Shown here one piece after another: positions 1 to 8,313 of a DNA stretch of 64,000 bases; positions within the stretch are counted from its first letter, which is position 1, and each line of letters begins with the position of its first letter. The position numbers and the translations under genes were made by a program. Below the pieces are notes generated by a model. The model had not been told where the DNA came from. It saw only the letters and a list, made by a program, of their open reading frames with translations, and did not search any database. Source of the stretch: Metabacillus schmidteae (GTDB lineage Bacteria; Bacillota; Bacilli; Bacillales; Bacillaceae); assembly GCF_903166545.1 (NCBI RefSeq), contig NZ_CAESCH010000001.1, forward strand, positions 3,228,001-3,292,000, given 5' to 3'.

Positions 1-786
1 TGCTGCCTGTAAAAGGATTTCAGTCTCAATCAGTTCCTCTGCCACAGTAATAGCTCTCATATCAGATACTAATTCTCTTACTTGCTTTAATGCAGAACGA
101 GAAGTTCTTTCAATCTCTTTTGTCTCCAACTTGGCTTTTTCAGCATCTTTACTGATTAATTTATGGACCAGCTGGCTTTTCAATGTAATGAGTGATAATG
201 TATGCCCTAAATTATCATGGAGATCTCTCGCGATGCGCATCCTCTCATCCCGTTTGACCAATTCTTTGATTTGTTCATTTGCTTCATCCAGCTTTTTTTC
301 CAACTCCATCCGACTGCTCATTGATCTGATGCCAAATGGAGAGATGAACATAATGACAATAAAAACCCCATAATAAAAAACATTTGCTAATTCAAGTGTT
401 TTCCATTGAACAATTAAAGGAAAAATAATAGCAAACGCAAACAAACCCAACGCTCTGTAAAAGGTCTTCTTATCCTTATACCATCCAATAAAATGAGCCG
501 CAAAAAAACCTAAAAAAATATTATAGAGATTATAAAAGATTGCTAGAAAGATAATGATTACAACCTGTATTACAAGCCAATACGTATACGATTTCTTATC
601 AAAGGAGTTATAGAGCTGCCGATATGTTACGAGGAACAATAACAGCAACCCTATTCCAGCCATTTGTTTCCAACCTTTTTCAATTGCTACATAATAGGAA
701 GGCATGACAAGATAAATTAAGAATACAAATGGAAAGAATCCATATCTATCTGGAAAAACCTTAAACCCCTTCAATTTATTTCTCAT
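1..786 (-). CDS. yvfT: Sensor histidine kinase, YvfT/DesK type (C-terminus beyond window)
   Basis: Membrane sensor kinase of the HisKA_3 family. It should autophosphorylate on histidine and pass the phosphate to a NarL-type response regulator. The N-terminal half (about residues 15-150) is a run of hydrophobic segments, followed by a short linker and the H-box RDLHDNLGH with the phospho-acceptor His near residue 190. The ATPase domain lies past the left edge, so the gene is 3'-partial. It starts 7 bases after the ABC permease stop, in the order ATPase-permease-kinase. That order matches B. subtilis yvfRST(U), so a yvfU-like regulator is expected just outside the window. The symbol rests on gene order plus family. 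No in-frame stop is seen in the 786 bases. Confidence 0.8.
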   Translation of the reverse strand, partial: MRNKLKGFKVFPDRYGFFPFVFLIYLVMPSYYVAIEKGWKQMAGIGLLLLFLVTYRQLYNSFDKKSYTYWLVIQVVIIIFLAIFYNLYNIFLGFFAAHFIGWYKDKKTFYRALGLFAFAIIFPLIVQWKTLELANVFYYGVFIVIMFISPFGIRSMSSRMELEKKLDEANEQIKELVKRDERMRIARDLHDNLGHTLSLITLKSQLVHKLISKDAEKAKLETKEIERTSRSALKQVRELVSDMRAITVAEELIETEILLQAA

Positions 787-793
787 TTTTAGC

Positions 794-1534
794 TTACACC
801 GCCGCTTCTTGTTTTCTCCTTATATACCCTGATATTACCACGAATAGGATAAGATACCCAATTAAAAGAATAAAATTAGACCAATCTGGACTTTCACTAC
901 GAACAATTTGCCATGCACCATTTCCAAAATGATAAGACGGAAGCCATTCTCCAATTGCCTGGACAAATTTCGGCATAATCTCAAGCGGCATCCACATTCC
1001 TCCTGCAAGAGCAAGAATCATATACACCATATTCGATACCCCTGCAGCAGTGTCTACCCTCTTCATCATTCCTACCAATGTTCCTAATGCAAGAAATGGC
1101 AAAGAACCAAACAATAACCATAACCCACACATCAACCACTCCAAAGCTGTCAGAGATACCCCATTAATAATGGCTCCTGCTGTGAAAATAATGACAATGG
1201 ACAGAATATGAATCATCGTTTGCGCGACCATTTTCGCAAAGAAATAAACGTGATCTGATAAAGGAGTAATTCTCATAAAAGTAGACCATCCTTGGGCTCT
1301 TTCTTCAACTAGACGGATACCGAGTGTCATAATAGCAGAGCCCATCAAACTAAAGGCAGTCATTGACATTAAATAATGTGCCTGCCATAGTTGTTCATCC
1401 TCCATTGCCGAGTTAAAGATTCTTGTAAACAAAATGTAAAAGGCAATAGGCATGAACAACGACCAAAACACATAATAGGGATTTCGCAAAATCCTCAATA
1501 TTTCAATCTTGCATTGCATCAAAAGTCCATTCAT
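794..1534 (-). CDS. yvfS: ABC-2 type transporter permease, YvfS-like
   Basis: Integral membrane subunit of an ABC exporter, 246 residues with about six hydrophobic segments. It begins with the cytoplasmic stretch MNGLLMQCKIEIL and ends in a basic tail (IRRKQEAAV), typical of ABC-2 permeases. The start codon directly follows the stop of the upstream ATPase gene, with GGGAGG eight bases ahead, so the two are translationally coupled. The partner ATPase and the following sensor kinase suggest a two-component-controlled exporter. The substrate cannot be read from sequence; relatives include antibiotic or lipid exporters. Confidence 0.85.
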   Translation of the reverse strand: MNGLLMQCKIEILRILRNPYYVFWSLFMPIAFYILFTRIFNSAMEDEQLWQAHYLMSMTAFSLMGSAIMTLGIRLVEERAQGWSTFMRITPLSDHVYFFAKMVAQTMIHILSIVIIFTAGAIINGVSLTALEWLMCGLWLLFGSLPFLALGTLVGMMKRVDTAAGVSNMVYMILALAGGMWMPLEIMPKFVQAIGEWLPSYHFGNGAWQIVRSESPDWSNFILLIGYLILFVVISGYIRRKQEAAV

Positions 1535-2434
1535 TTAAACAACCTCCCTTTTTTCCAATACTTGTTCAAACGCATCTTCTAGACGTCCCTGTTCAATTCC
1601 AATGTTTCTTATAGGTAGGTTCTTAACGATTATGGCTTTAAGCACATCATCAGGCTGCTCTGTTAAGACAAACACCCGTCCATCCTTTTCATACACCTCT
1701 GTAACAAAAGGTATGCAGGTTAATTCATCTTGTCGAATGGTTGGATCAGCTGCAAAAGATATTGCTTGTTTTGTGAGCTTACTCTTGATATCGTTCGGGG
1801 TTCCATCACCGACAATGTTTCCTTCGTTAAATAGAATTACTCGTTCAGCCACATCATCTGCTTCTTGAAGGTAGTGAGTTGTGAAAAGTATCGTTTTTCC
1901 TCGCTGTTTTAACTCCTTTATGGTATTCCAAAACACCTTTCTTGAGGTGACATCCAAGCCTACCGTTGGCTCGTCAAAAAATAATACATCCGGATTACCT
2001 GCCATAGCAAGGGCAAAACCAAGACGCCTCTTCTGCCCACCAGAAAGCTTATTTGCCCGTTTTTGTAGTTCACTTTGACTAAAGCCGGTAAAAGCAACTA
2101 GCTCTTCGAAGGACAAAGGCTTTGGATAATAACTTCGAAAAAGCTGAATTACTTCTCGAACCTTTAAAGCATCAATAACACTTACCTCTTGAAGCATCGC
2201 TCCGATTTTCTCACGAACGAATTTGTCCTTCGGTTGTTTATTAAATAACTGGATGCTTCCCTCGCTAGGCTCCATAAGACCAAGCATGATATTCATTGTA
2301 GTTGTCTTCCCTGCTCCATTAGGTCCAAGAATGGCAACAATTTCTCCTTTATGGATAGAAAATGTTATCCCATCAACAGCTGTTTTATTTTTAAATACCT
2401 TCTTTATGTTCTTTAGCTCAATTACAGCTTCCAT
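1535..2434 (-). CDS. yvfR: ABC transporter ATP-binding protein, YvfR-like
   Basis: Nucleotide-binding subunit that powers the YvfS-type permease. It has Walker A GPNGAGKTT (residues 37-45), signature LSGGQKRR, Walker B VLFFDEPTVGLD and an H-loop in TTHYLQEA. A C-terminal extension of about 90 residues after the core is usual in drug-export ATPases of this class. I start at the ATG at 2434. The earlier in-frame ATG at 2449 would place the ribosome site GGAGGTG inside the coding sequence, while from 2434 that site has ideal spacing. First gene of the operon. Confidence 0.88.
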   Translation of the reverse strand: MEAVIELKNIKKVFKNKTAVDGITFSIHKGEIVAILGPNGAGKTTTMNIMLGLMEPSEGSIQLFNKQPKDKFVREKIGAMLQEVSVIDALKVREVIQLFRSYYPKPLSFEELVAFTGFSQSELQKRANKLSGGQKRRLGFALAMAGNPDVLFFDEPTVGLDVTSRKVFWNTIKELKQRGKTILFTTHYLQEADDVAERVILFNEGNIVGDGTPNDIKSKLTKQAISFAADPTIRQDELTCIPFVTEVYEKDGRVFVLTEQPDDVLKAIIVKNLPIRNIGIEQGRLEDAFEQVLEKREVV

Positions 2435-2566
2435 TTGTGACACCTCCATTATTTATAATTTAAGTTTACAATGGAGGGTGAAATCGAGTTAGTAGATTAT
2501 GTCATGATGTGAGGTGACATTTGTCATGTATAACGGAAAAAAGGATGAAGGCGAAAAGTTTACCCC

Positions 2567-2608
2567 CAAAAAAACACTCACAAACAGTAAATAATTGTTT
2601 ATGAGTGT
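2567..2608 (-). terminator. Rho-independent terminator after the GrpB-like gene
   Basis: A 12-base stem with one mismatch (ACACTCACAAAC pairing GTTTATGAGTGT), followed on the minus strand by seven T. It lies 55 bases past the stop of the 2663-3175 gene. Confidence 0.8.
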
Positions 2609-2662
2609 ATAGAAATTAATTAGTTGGAGCAAGAGCTAACCCTGTAAATTAGATTGATTGTT

Positions 2663-3175
2663 TTATTTATTTACATTAAACCAATTTAGCGCTTCCTGCT
2701 CCATTTCCTTTACAAATGCTTTTTTAGCTGGACTGTATTCACTTGTGTTTTCGAATTGTTGAGTCAAACTTTCTTTAAAGGAGCTGTACCTTTCAACCTC
2801 TTCTGGATGAGAACGGAGGTAATCTCGAAAGACTAGGTGTCGTTCTATGTGAGGATTTTCTTCTTGATAAAAATGAATATGATGAGTTCTGTTTTCCCCG
2901 CCTTTACGAAATAGCCTTCTGCCATTTATGCCCCATTCCCCTGCAACATCATAGCCTAGAGATTCCATTTTCTCGTTAAATAAATCAATTTTTTCAATGT
3001 TTTTAACGATGCACATCATATCTATCACCGGTTTTGCTTTCATTCCTGGAACTGCTGTACTCCCAAAATGTTCAATTGTAATAATTTCATTTATAAATAT
3101 TCTTTTTAGCAATTGAGCCTCAATTTGAAACATTTGTATCCAATCCTCACTATATTCTGCAAGCCTCACTTTCAT
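2663..3175 (-). CDS. GrpB family protein (UPF0157)
   Basis: 170-residue protein of the GrpB/UPF0157 family, which has a nucleotidyltransferase-like fold. The family signature IEHFGSTAVPGMKAKPVIDM is clear at about residues 35-54, followed by the usual RTHHIHF and HLVFRDYLR blocks. Family members are often fused or adjacent to dephospho-CoA kinase or stand alone. Their reaction is not established, so no substrate is offered. GGGGGA lies eight bases before the ATG. The first 26 bases overlap the end of the next gene upstream, probably by chance because that ORF seems to run past its own terminator. Confidence 0.85.
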   Translation of the reverse strand: MKVRLAEYSEDWIQMFQIEAQLLKRIFINEIITIEHFGSTAVPGMKAKPVIDMMCIVKNIEKIDLFNEKMESLGYDVAGEWGINGRRLFRKGGENRTHHIHFYQEENPHIERHLVFRDYLRSHPEEVERYSSFKESLTQQFENTSEYSPAKKAFVKEMEQEALNWFNVNK

Positions 3176-3488
3176 CTGTATTCCCCCTTTTGTAGAACCT
3201 GGATTTATTCAAGTCATTTCTACCTATTATATAAAAAGTGCCAGTTTCTAAAAAATAGAAATTGGCACTTTGTTCAGATTTAACGCGACGCTTTTGGCGG
3301 TGACACTCGTCACATTTTCGTTGATTATTATTTTTGAATTTCGTGAATGTTTTTTCAAACTCGTTTCCACATCCACATTTTAATTGTAACTTTTGAGAAA
3401 AACCGTGATATTCCGTTGTTAACAACTTTGTTTCCGAATTGCTCTCAATAAATTCTTTGATTTTACTGATTGTCCATCGTTTATTCAT
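3150..3488 (-). CDS. Small zinc-ribbon protein, possibly a decayed fragment
   Basis: 112-residue ORF with a good ribosome site (GGGAGGTG, start at 3488). Residues 30-70 carry paired cysteines, CGCG and then CDECHRQKR, with the spacing of a zinc ribbon. This arrangement is common in N-terminal parts of phage and homing-endonuclease-associated proteins. The last 35 codons run straight through a strong minus-strand terminator hairpin (3233-3268) and into the start of the GrpB-like gene. The true protein probably ended earlier and lost its stop, or the ORF is the remnant of a longer gene. Expression is possible; function unknown. Confidence 0.5.
   Translation of the reverse strand: MNKRWTISKIKEFIESNSETKLLTTEYHGFSQKLQLKCGCGNEFEKTFTKFKNNNQRKCDECHRQKRRVKSEQSANFYFLETGTFYIIGRNDLNKSRFYKRGNTDESEACRI
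3233..3268 (-). terminator. Terminator hairpin lying inside the 3' part of the zinc-ribbon ORF
   Basis: 13-base stem with a single G-T pair (GTGCCAATTTCTA with TAGAAACTGGCAC) and five T on the minus strand. It lies within ORF 3150-3488, which argues that the real gene ended before it. Confidence 0.7.
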
Positions 3489-3668
3489 CTCTTACACCTC
3501 CCTATAGGCGGAGGCATTTATTACTTGGCATCCGTTCTATTATAAGCGTATTCGTTAATTCCCTAACCTTATCATTATATCATTTGTTTAAAAATATAGA
3601 AATGACTTCTATAGTATGCACAATTTGTATTAACTAACTAAATAATGACACTAACAAAAATCAATGTT

Positions 3669-4535
3669 TCATTGTATTTTATAAGATGTTAAGAACTCAA
3701 TTAGCTTTTTATCTGTTTCTTCTCCTGATTTACCTAACCAAATTAAATGTCCCCATGTGTCCAATAAAGTCATTTTTGAAAAAGGAATCTTTTCATGAGC
3801 GAAATAGGGATGTTCTAATGGTACTGATCCGTCATGTTTGCTATGCAATATTAGAGTGGGACAATTTATGGCTTGTAAAATTTCTGTCGACGCTTCATTT
3901 ACTTGTACCACATCAATCATAAAACCATTTCCAGATCGTTGGCGATTATTCATTTTCCTTATCGCATCTATATCTGTCATGTCTATTTTATCTATTGCTT
4001 CTTTAAAGGTAAGTGTACTAAATGATGGAAACATTTGTTTAAATATAAATTGAGGAAAAGCATTATTAATCATAGAAATGAGTTTCCACGTGAATTTTTC
4101 CGTTTTAGGACGGAATATGATATTGGCAACTTTGTATTCTTTGTCTGCTGGAGTAAGCCATTCCTTTGTAACTGCTGATTGTAAAATAAGAGTATGTGCG
4201 TATTCAGGGTATGTTGCAGCAAAATATATTCCTGTCGGCCCCCCTGCAGAGATTGCTAGAATATGAACTTTTTTTATGTTTAAATAGTCTAATAGTTTCC
4301 TATAAAACTTACACGCTATTAAAAGGCTTTCTCCGATTTCTTTCGATGTTGCTCCATAGCCTGGTCTAGAAGGAGTAATTAGTGAGAATCCCTTCTCTAT
4401 TAATGCTTTATACCCAAATTCTTCATAACAGTTTGAGTGTCCACCATGAAATACGAGTATGGGAACTCCTTTGCCAATGATAGAATATTCAATTGTTAAC
4501 CCATCTACAGTATATGCCTCTATTCTTCTTTCCAT
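3669..4535 (-). CDS. Alpha/beta fold hydrolase
   Basis: 288-residue cytoplasmic alpha/beta hydrolase. The oxyanion strand VFHGGHS (about residues 29-35), the nucleophile elbow AISAGG (Ser near residue 96, with Ala in place of the usual first Gly), an acidic residue in SKHDGSVP and a C-terminal His in WGHLIW make a complete catalytic triad. A cap domain fills residues 130-210. The first position of the G-x-S-x-G elbow is Ala, a tolerated variant. Monocistronic by spacing. The substrate is unknown: esterase, lactonase and peptidase members share this pattern. Confidence 0.85.
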   Translation of the reverse strand: MERRIEAYTVDGLTIEYSIIGKGVPILVFHGGHSNCYEEFGYKALIEKGFSLITPSRPGYGATSKEIGESLLIACKFYRKLLDYLNIKKVHILAISAGGPTGIYFAATYPEYAHTLILQSAVTKEWLTPADKEYKVANIIFRPKTEKFTWKLISMINNAFPQFIFKQMFPSFSTLTFKEAIDKIDMTDIDAIRKMNNRQRSGNGFMIDVVQVNEASTEILQAINCPTLILHSKHDGSVPLEHPYFAHEKIPFSKMTLLDTWGHLIWLGKSGEETDKKLIEFLTSYKIQ

Positions 4536-4731
4536 TTGTCCGATCTCCCGGTTTCTATGACATCAATTTGAATATACTACTATCATCTTAATCCATAAAA
4601 TATGTTTTTTCCATAAAATGTTAACATGTAATTCCTATTTATTACACTAATTAAGAGTTAAATAAGTACATGGCATACTACTTTTGAAAAGCATTTAGCA
4701 GTTTTAGTTGAAAGATGATAACTCATACCAT

Positions 4732-4772
4732 AAAAAAGGCTGCTGCATAGACCTTAGCCTCTTGCAGCAACC
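4732..4772 (-). terminator. Terminator after the ATP-grasp gene
   Basis: 10-base stem GGTTGCTGCA with TGCAGCAGCC (one G-T pair), then six T on the minus strand. It lies 30 bases past the stop at 4802. Confidence 0.8.
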
Positions 4773-4801
4773 CCATTTTCTATTACCTATCTCTATTCTC
4801 A

Positions 4802-6034
4802 TTATTCTTTTAAACAAAACCCAGCTTTATTCATCTCCTCAATCACATCCTCGACTTCTTCTGCAGAATGTCCGATTACCAAACCAATCACCTTTGTTAC
4901 TTGAGGGTTTTCCGGAAAATAACTAGGATCTAATACACTTAAAGGAATAAACTGAGTCTTGTCCAAGAATTTTTCGGCTGCCTGAATAGCACCATTAAAA
5001 TTGTCTTTCCAGTCGAAGTTACATAGACGGACACATTTTGTTCCAAATCTTTCACGAATATCGTTATATAGTAGCAGTCCGCTTGTTGATGCGTTAAAAC
5101 GGACATTTAAATCAATAAAGTAGTAATTTCCATTGTATAGTAAGACGTCAAAGCCGGCTACACCGACGTATCCTTTATCAGCTATATTTCCCATCACTTC
5201 ATAACCTGTTTTCACGATATCAGCTATACTGTCATCAATTTCAGTAGTAATCCAACTACCACAGAAGTTGCCTCCATCTGTTACGAGTTGCTCTGATTGA
5301 CCTAAAAAGTTGATTACACCATTTTTGTCTGCCATATAATGAACGGAAATGTTTTTCTCGTAAGGAATTTGCTCCTCAACAATGATTGATGTTAAATCCC
5401 CAAAGCTTTCAGTTATTTCTTCAAGTTGTTTTTCATCCTTGATAAGTAGAACACCATATCCACCTGAAGTTGGACGACCATCACCTGTCTTTAAAACAAA
5501 TGGCAGTTGCGGTTTTTCGTCTAAAATTTGTTCCAAGCTCATCATTTTTCGCTTCGGTATATGTTCAGCCGGAACAAGCTTAGGAATATTTCGCTTATCA
5601 CAAAGATAGGCTAACACGTCAGGACCAACACGATAAAGTTCCCTTGCCACCTTATCTTCAGGATGTGGATATTGAAAAATAACTTTTTTCTGTTGTTTTG
5701 ATAATAGTTGAAGTGTATTGATATATTCTTCTTCATTTCCATACATATAAATCTTTGGCGGCAATTGTAGACCTGCTTTTTTAAGTAAGTCTAAAGCCGG
5801 TTTTGTTGCACATGCCGCATGACATACAACCGGTGTGTTTCCTACGGCACCTAACTCTCTCCCTGTTAAAGCATTTAAGCTTAATAAATCTCCTGAAAAA
5901 TGTTCATAATCTTCAGCATATAATTTAGGATTAAAGATGATGTCTTCCCCATAAATGTCTTGAATGGAATATTCCGGACGAAAATCCAACTGATGATTTT
6001 GTGTTAACGATAATTTTTTAGCTGCTTCTCCCAT
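4802..6034 (-). CDS. ATP-grasp domain ligase of unknown substrate
   Basis: 410-residue enzyme with a pre-ATP-grasp domain (residues 1-150) and an ATP-grasp domain (about 150-340). It shows the ATP-binding strand FVLKTGDGRPTSGGYGV, the acidic VEEQIP region and a metal-binding FIDLNVRFN block near residue 305, where ATP-grasp enzymes place the Mg-coordinating acid and Asn. These enzymes join a carboxylate to an amine through an acyl-phosphate. Staphylococcal and Bacillus relatives of this size include amino acid ligases such as an aspartate-methionine ligase, but I cannot assign substrates. GGGAGG lies eight bases before the ATG. Single gene with its own terminator. Confidence 0.75.
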   Translation of the reverse strand: MGEAAKKLSLTQNHQLDFRPEYSIQDIYGEDIIFNPKLYAEDYEHFSGDLLSLNALTGRELGAVGNTPVVCHAACATKPALDLLKKAGLQLPPKIYMYGNEEEYINTLQLLSKQQKKVIFQYPHPEDKVARELYRVGPDVLAYLCDKRNIPKLVPAEHIPKRKMMSLEQILDEKPQLPFVLKTGDGRPTSGGYGVLLIKDEKQLEEITESFGDLTSIIVEEQIPYEKNISVHYMADKNGVINFLGQSEQLVTDGGNFCGSWITTEIDDSIADIVKTGYEVMGNIADKGYVGVAGFDVLLYNGNYYFIDLNVRFNASTSGLLLYNDIRERFGTKCVRLCNFDWKDNFNGAIQAAEKFLDKTQFIPLSVLDPSYFPENPQVTKVIGLVIGHSAEEVEDVIEEMNKAGFCLKE

Positions 6035-6233
6035 TAAAAAAACCTCCCTATAATCCTTGTTTTGGTAAAATAATATTTTAAAACTTTCATTTCAGCATTC
6101 TAGTAATCTTGATTATTTCTATACCCTCTTAATTCACGAAAAGGACAATCCTTAAACCTAATTTTTTTTATTTTTCTACTATTTTTTTATTAATAAAAGA
6201 AAAACAACTATTGAAATTGTTATTGTAATAAAC

Positions 6234-6289
6234 AAAAAAGGAACCGTTACACAAAGGAATGACGATCCCTTTATAACGGTTCCCTTTTT
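6234..6289. terminator. Bidirectional terminator
   Basis: Perfect 10-base stem GGAACCGTTA/TAACGGTTCC with a 24-base loop and T runs on both sides. It ends the GNAT gene at 6321-6896 on the minus strand. Confidence 0.8.
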
Positions 6290-6320
6290 AATAATACCTA
6301 AAAATAAACAAGCCCGAAAA

Positions 6321-6896
6321 TCAGCATGAACAAATTTTCTCTTTTACTGCTTCCCATTCACTTTCTATAATGCTATAGAATACCGAATTTCTATAAGAAC
6401 CATCTTTTCGAATCATGTGGTTTCTTAAGATTCCTTCTCTTGTTGCACCAATTCCCTCAATAGCTCTTTGAGATCTATTGTTTTGTTCATCTGTTTTAAA
6501 TTGAACGCGAATCATTCCAAGTCTCTCAAAGCAATACCTTAATAATAGATATTTACACTCTTTATTTATCCCTGTTCCCCATACAGTTGGACATAACCAG
6601 GTCCATCCTATCTCTAGTGTTTTGTTTACAGGAGATATTGTTAGAAAACGGGTACTTCCAATTATTTTATTCGTTTCTTTATGTATAATGACAAAAGGAA
6701 TTTCCATACCATTCTCTTTATTATAGAGAGCTGATTCTACAAAACTTTTCATTTCTTCAAACGTTGTGATTTCTCTAGGTAAATGAATCCATATTTTACG
6801 ATCACAACTTATTTCGTACAACCCTTGTATGTGATCTTCCCTCATAGGAATGATGTTAACTTGTTCGCCTTCTAATAATTCAAGTTTCATATTCAT
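6321..6896 (-). CDS. GNAT N-acetyltransferase, RimJ/RimL type
   Basis: 191-residue acetyl-CoA-dependent N-acetyltransferase. It has the RimJ/RimL layout: an N-terminal ligand strand (LLEGEQVNIIPMREDH), then IGSTRFLTISP, WTWLCPTVWGTGINKECKYLLLR around the acetyl-CoA loop, and RVQFKTDEQNNRSQRAIEGIGA near residue 130, the classic family end motif. Members acetylate ribosomal protein N-termini, peptides or small amines. The acceptor cannot be told here. GGGAGG at good spacing; single gene followed by a terminator. Confidence 0.85.
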   Translation of the reverse strand: MNMKLELLEGEQVNIIPMREDHIQGLYEISCDRKIWIHLPREITTFEEMKSFVESALYNKENGMEIPFVIIHKETNKIIGSTRFLTISPVNKTLEIGWTWLCPTVWGTGINKECKYLLLRYCFERLGMIRVQFKTDEQNNRSQRAIEGIGATREGILRNHMIRKDGSYRNSVFYSIIESEWEAVKEKICSC

Positions 6897-7041
6897 TTAG
6901 CAACCTCCCTTTTCTTAATTCTATCACTCTACTCATCAAATGTTAAAAAATGTAATACGAACACCATTAAAGATAAAACGTGGCATCAATTAATATGAAA
7001 CATATATAAGCTTTTCACCCGATTTTTAACAAGAGGAAAGT

Positions 7042-7075
7042 AAAAAAGATCAACGCATACACGTTGATCTTTTTT
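7042..7075. terminator. Bidirectional terminator after the methyltransferase gene
   Basis: Perfect stem of about 14 bases, AAAAAGATCAACG with CGTTGATCTTTTT, six-base loop and T runs on both strands. It lies two bases past the minus-strand stop. Confidence 0.85.
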
Positions 7076-7076
7076 A

Positions 7077-7781
7077 CTACCCTTTTATTATTTTTAACAT
7101 CGATTTAGCATTTTTCTGAAATTCATACCGTACTTTCACTTCTTCAACTGTATACCTATTATCGGTCAGATAGCTTATTAATTTATCCAAATGCTTATAT
7201 CTATTACCCTCTAAATCAACTAAAGGGTATATACGAACTTCCTCTTTCGTTACTCTCAATAATTCATTGAGCGTTTCAATGTGAAACTGATATTCTAATC
7301 TATCCGCATACATAAATAGAAAATGTGCAGAGAGAACAAGATCAAATTCTTCGTTTTTAAATGGTAGAGATGGTAGAGTAACAGGAATGTATCTTTCACT
7401 GAAATTCCTCATATCATTGGTGCAATCTTGTAAGGCATTTAAACGCTTTTCTCTAAGACCTTCTATATCCTTGAAATAATCCCACTTATAATTACTTTGG
7501 ACTTTTTGCATGTGCTCCATCGCATGTTCAATATCTTGGAGCCCTTTATTTTTTAAGTCTTCAACCGGGTGATCATATGCAATATCACAAGCTGTTACAT
7601 CTAAACCTAATTTGTTACCAACAGCAGTAAACGAACAAGCTCCTGCTGGACAATCGAGTATTTTCTTTCCATACAGCTCTTTCTCTGAAAGCGAGAGCAT
7701 ATCCAAATACTCGTCATAGGTTCTTCCAATAAAAACAATTCGATCTAAATCTAACTTTGTACTCCGCTCAACTATACTCAA
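7077..7781 (-). CDS. SAM-dependent methyltransferase
   Basis: 234-residue class I methyltransferase. The SAM-binding glycine loop appears as LDCPAGACSF (about residues 43-52), in which DCPAG replaces the commoner DxGxG. The following acidic end of strand 2 is TACDIAYD, and motif IV is DLVLSAHFLFMY near residue 150. It lacks an obvious substrate domain. The start is a TTG at 7781 preceded by GAGGTGAG with eight-base spacing. The acceptor is unknown. Confidence 0.8.
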   Translation of the reverse strand: MSIVERSTKLDLDRIVFIGRTYDEYLDMLSLSEKELYGKKILDCPAGACSFTAVGNKLGLDVTACDIAYDHPVEDLKNKGLQDIEHAMEHMQKVQSNYKWDYFKDIEGLREKRLNALQDCTNDMRNFSERYIPVTLPSLPFKNEEFDLVLSAHFLFMYADRLEYQFHIETLNELLRVTKEEVRIYPLVDLEGNRYKHLDKLISYLTDNRYTVEEVKVRYEFQKNAKSMLKIIKG

Positions 7782-7861
7782 CTTAGCTCACCTCTTATAA
7801 AAGATTAAATCCATTTTATCAAAATTAATTGGTAATGTTAACCTTTTTTAAAACTTCTAAC

Positions 7862-7896
7862 AAAAAAAGACGTCTTTCCATCATTCTGAAAGACGC
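7862..7896 (-). terminator. Terminator after the small membrane protein gene
   Basis: Stem GCGTCTTTC/GAAAGACG with an eight-base loop and seven T on the minus strand, 60 bases past the stop at 7956. Confidence 0.7.
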
Positions 7897-7955
7897 TCCG
7901 AAGGCGAGGATCAATATTGATTTAAACAACCCTTTTGTAAGCAATCTTTTTTAGT

Positions 7956-8231
7956 CTATGTCCCAAAATTACCAAACAGCATCATACCAATAACGAAAAT
8001 ACATAAGACTATTAATACTGCCATACCAAGAGAAGAAATTGTTAAAGTAATTATTTTCAAGCGCCCTTTGACACTAAATAATGCGGTGAAAAATGAACCG
8101 AGCAGTAGTAGTAATAACAACCATAAATCCAAAGAATCAGGTAAGGGATTCAATGCTTGTGGGATAATAAAACATAAAATAATAAAAGTAAAAATCAATA
8201 ACAATGAGATTAAACCAAGATACTTTTTTAT
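7956..8231 (-). CDS. Small membrane protein, apparent ATA start
   Basis: Unrecognised three-segment membrane protein of about 92 residues. There is no ATG, GTG or well-placed TTG. The first TTG in frame (8204) has no ribosome site and would cut the first hydrophobic segment. An ATA at 8231 lies five bases after GAGGGTG and gives a typical N-terminus (KKYLGLIS then hydrophobic). I therefore place the start there by inference. Another reading is that ATG mutated to ATA and the gene is weakly expressed. Hydrophobic spans fall at about residues 5-25, 35-52 and 60-85. Function unknown. Confidence 0.55.
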   Translation of the reverse strand: MKKYLGLISLLLIFTFIILCFIIPQALNPLPDSLDLWLLLLLLLGSFFTALFSVKGRLKIITLTISSLGMAVLIVLCIFVIGMMLFGNFGT

Positions 8232-8313
8232 AAAATCACCCTCACTCTCTTTGACTTGAGGTAGGAAGCCATAGACAATTATTCGATCTTACCTCATGTA
8301 TTTTATTCCTAAT

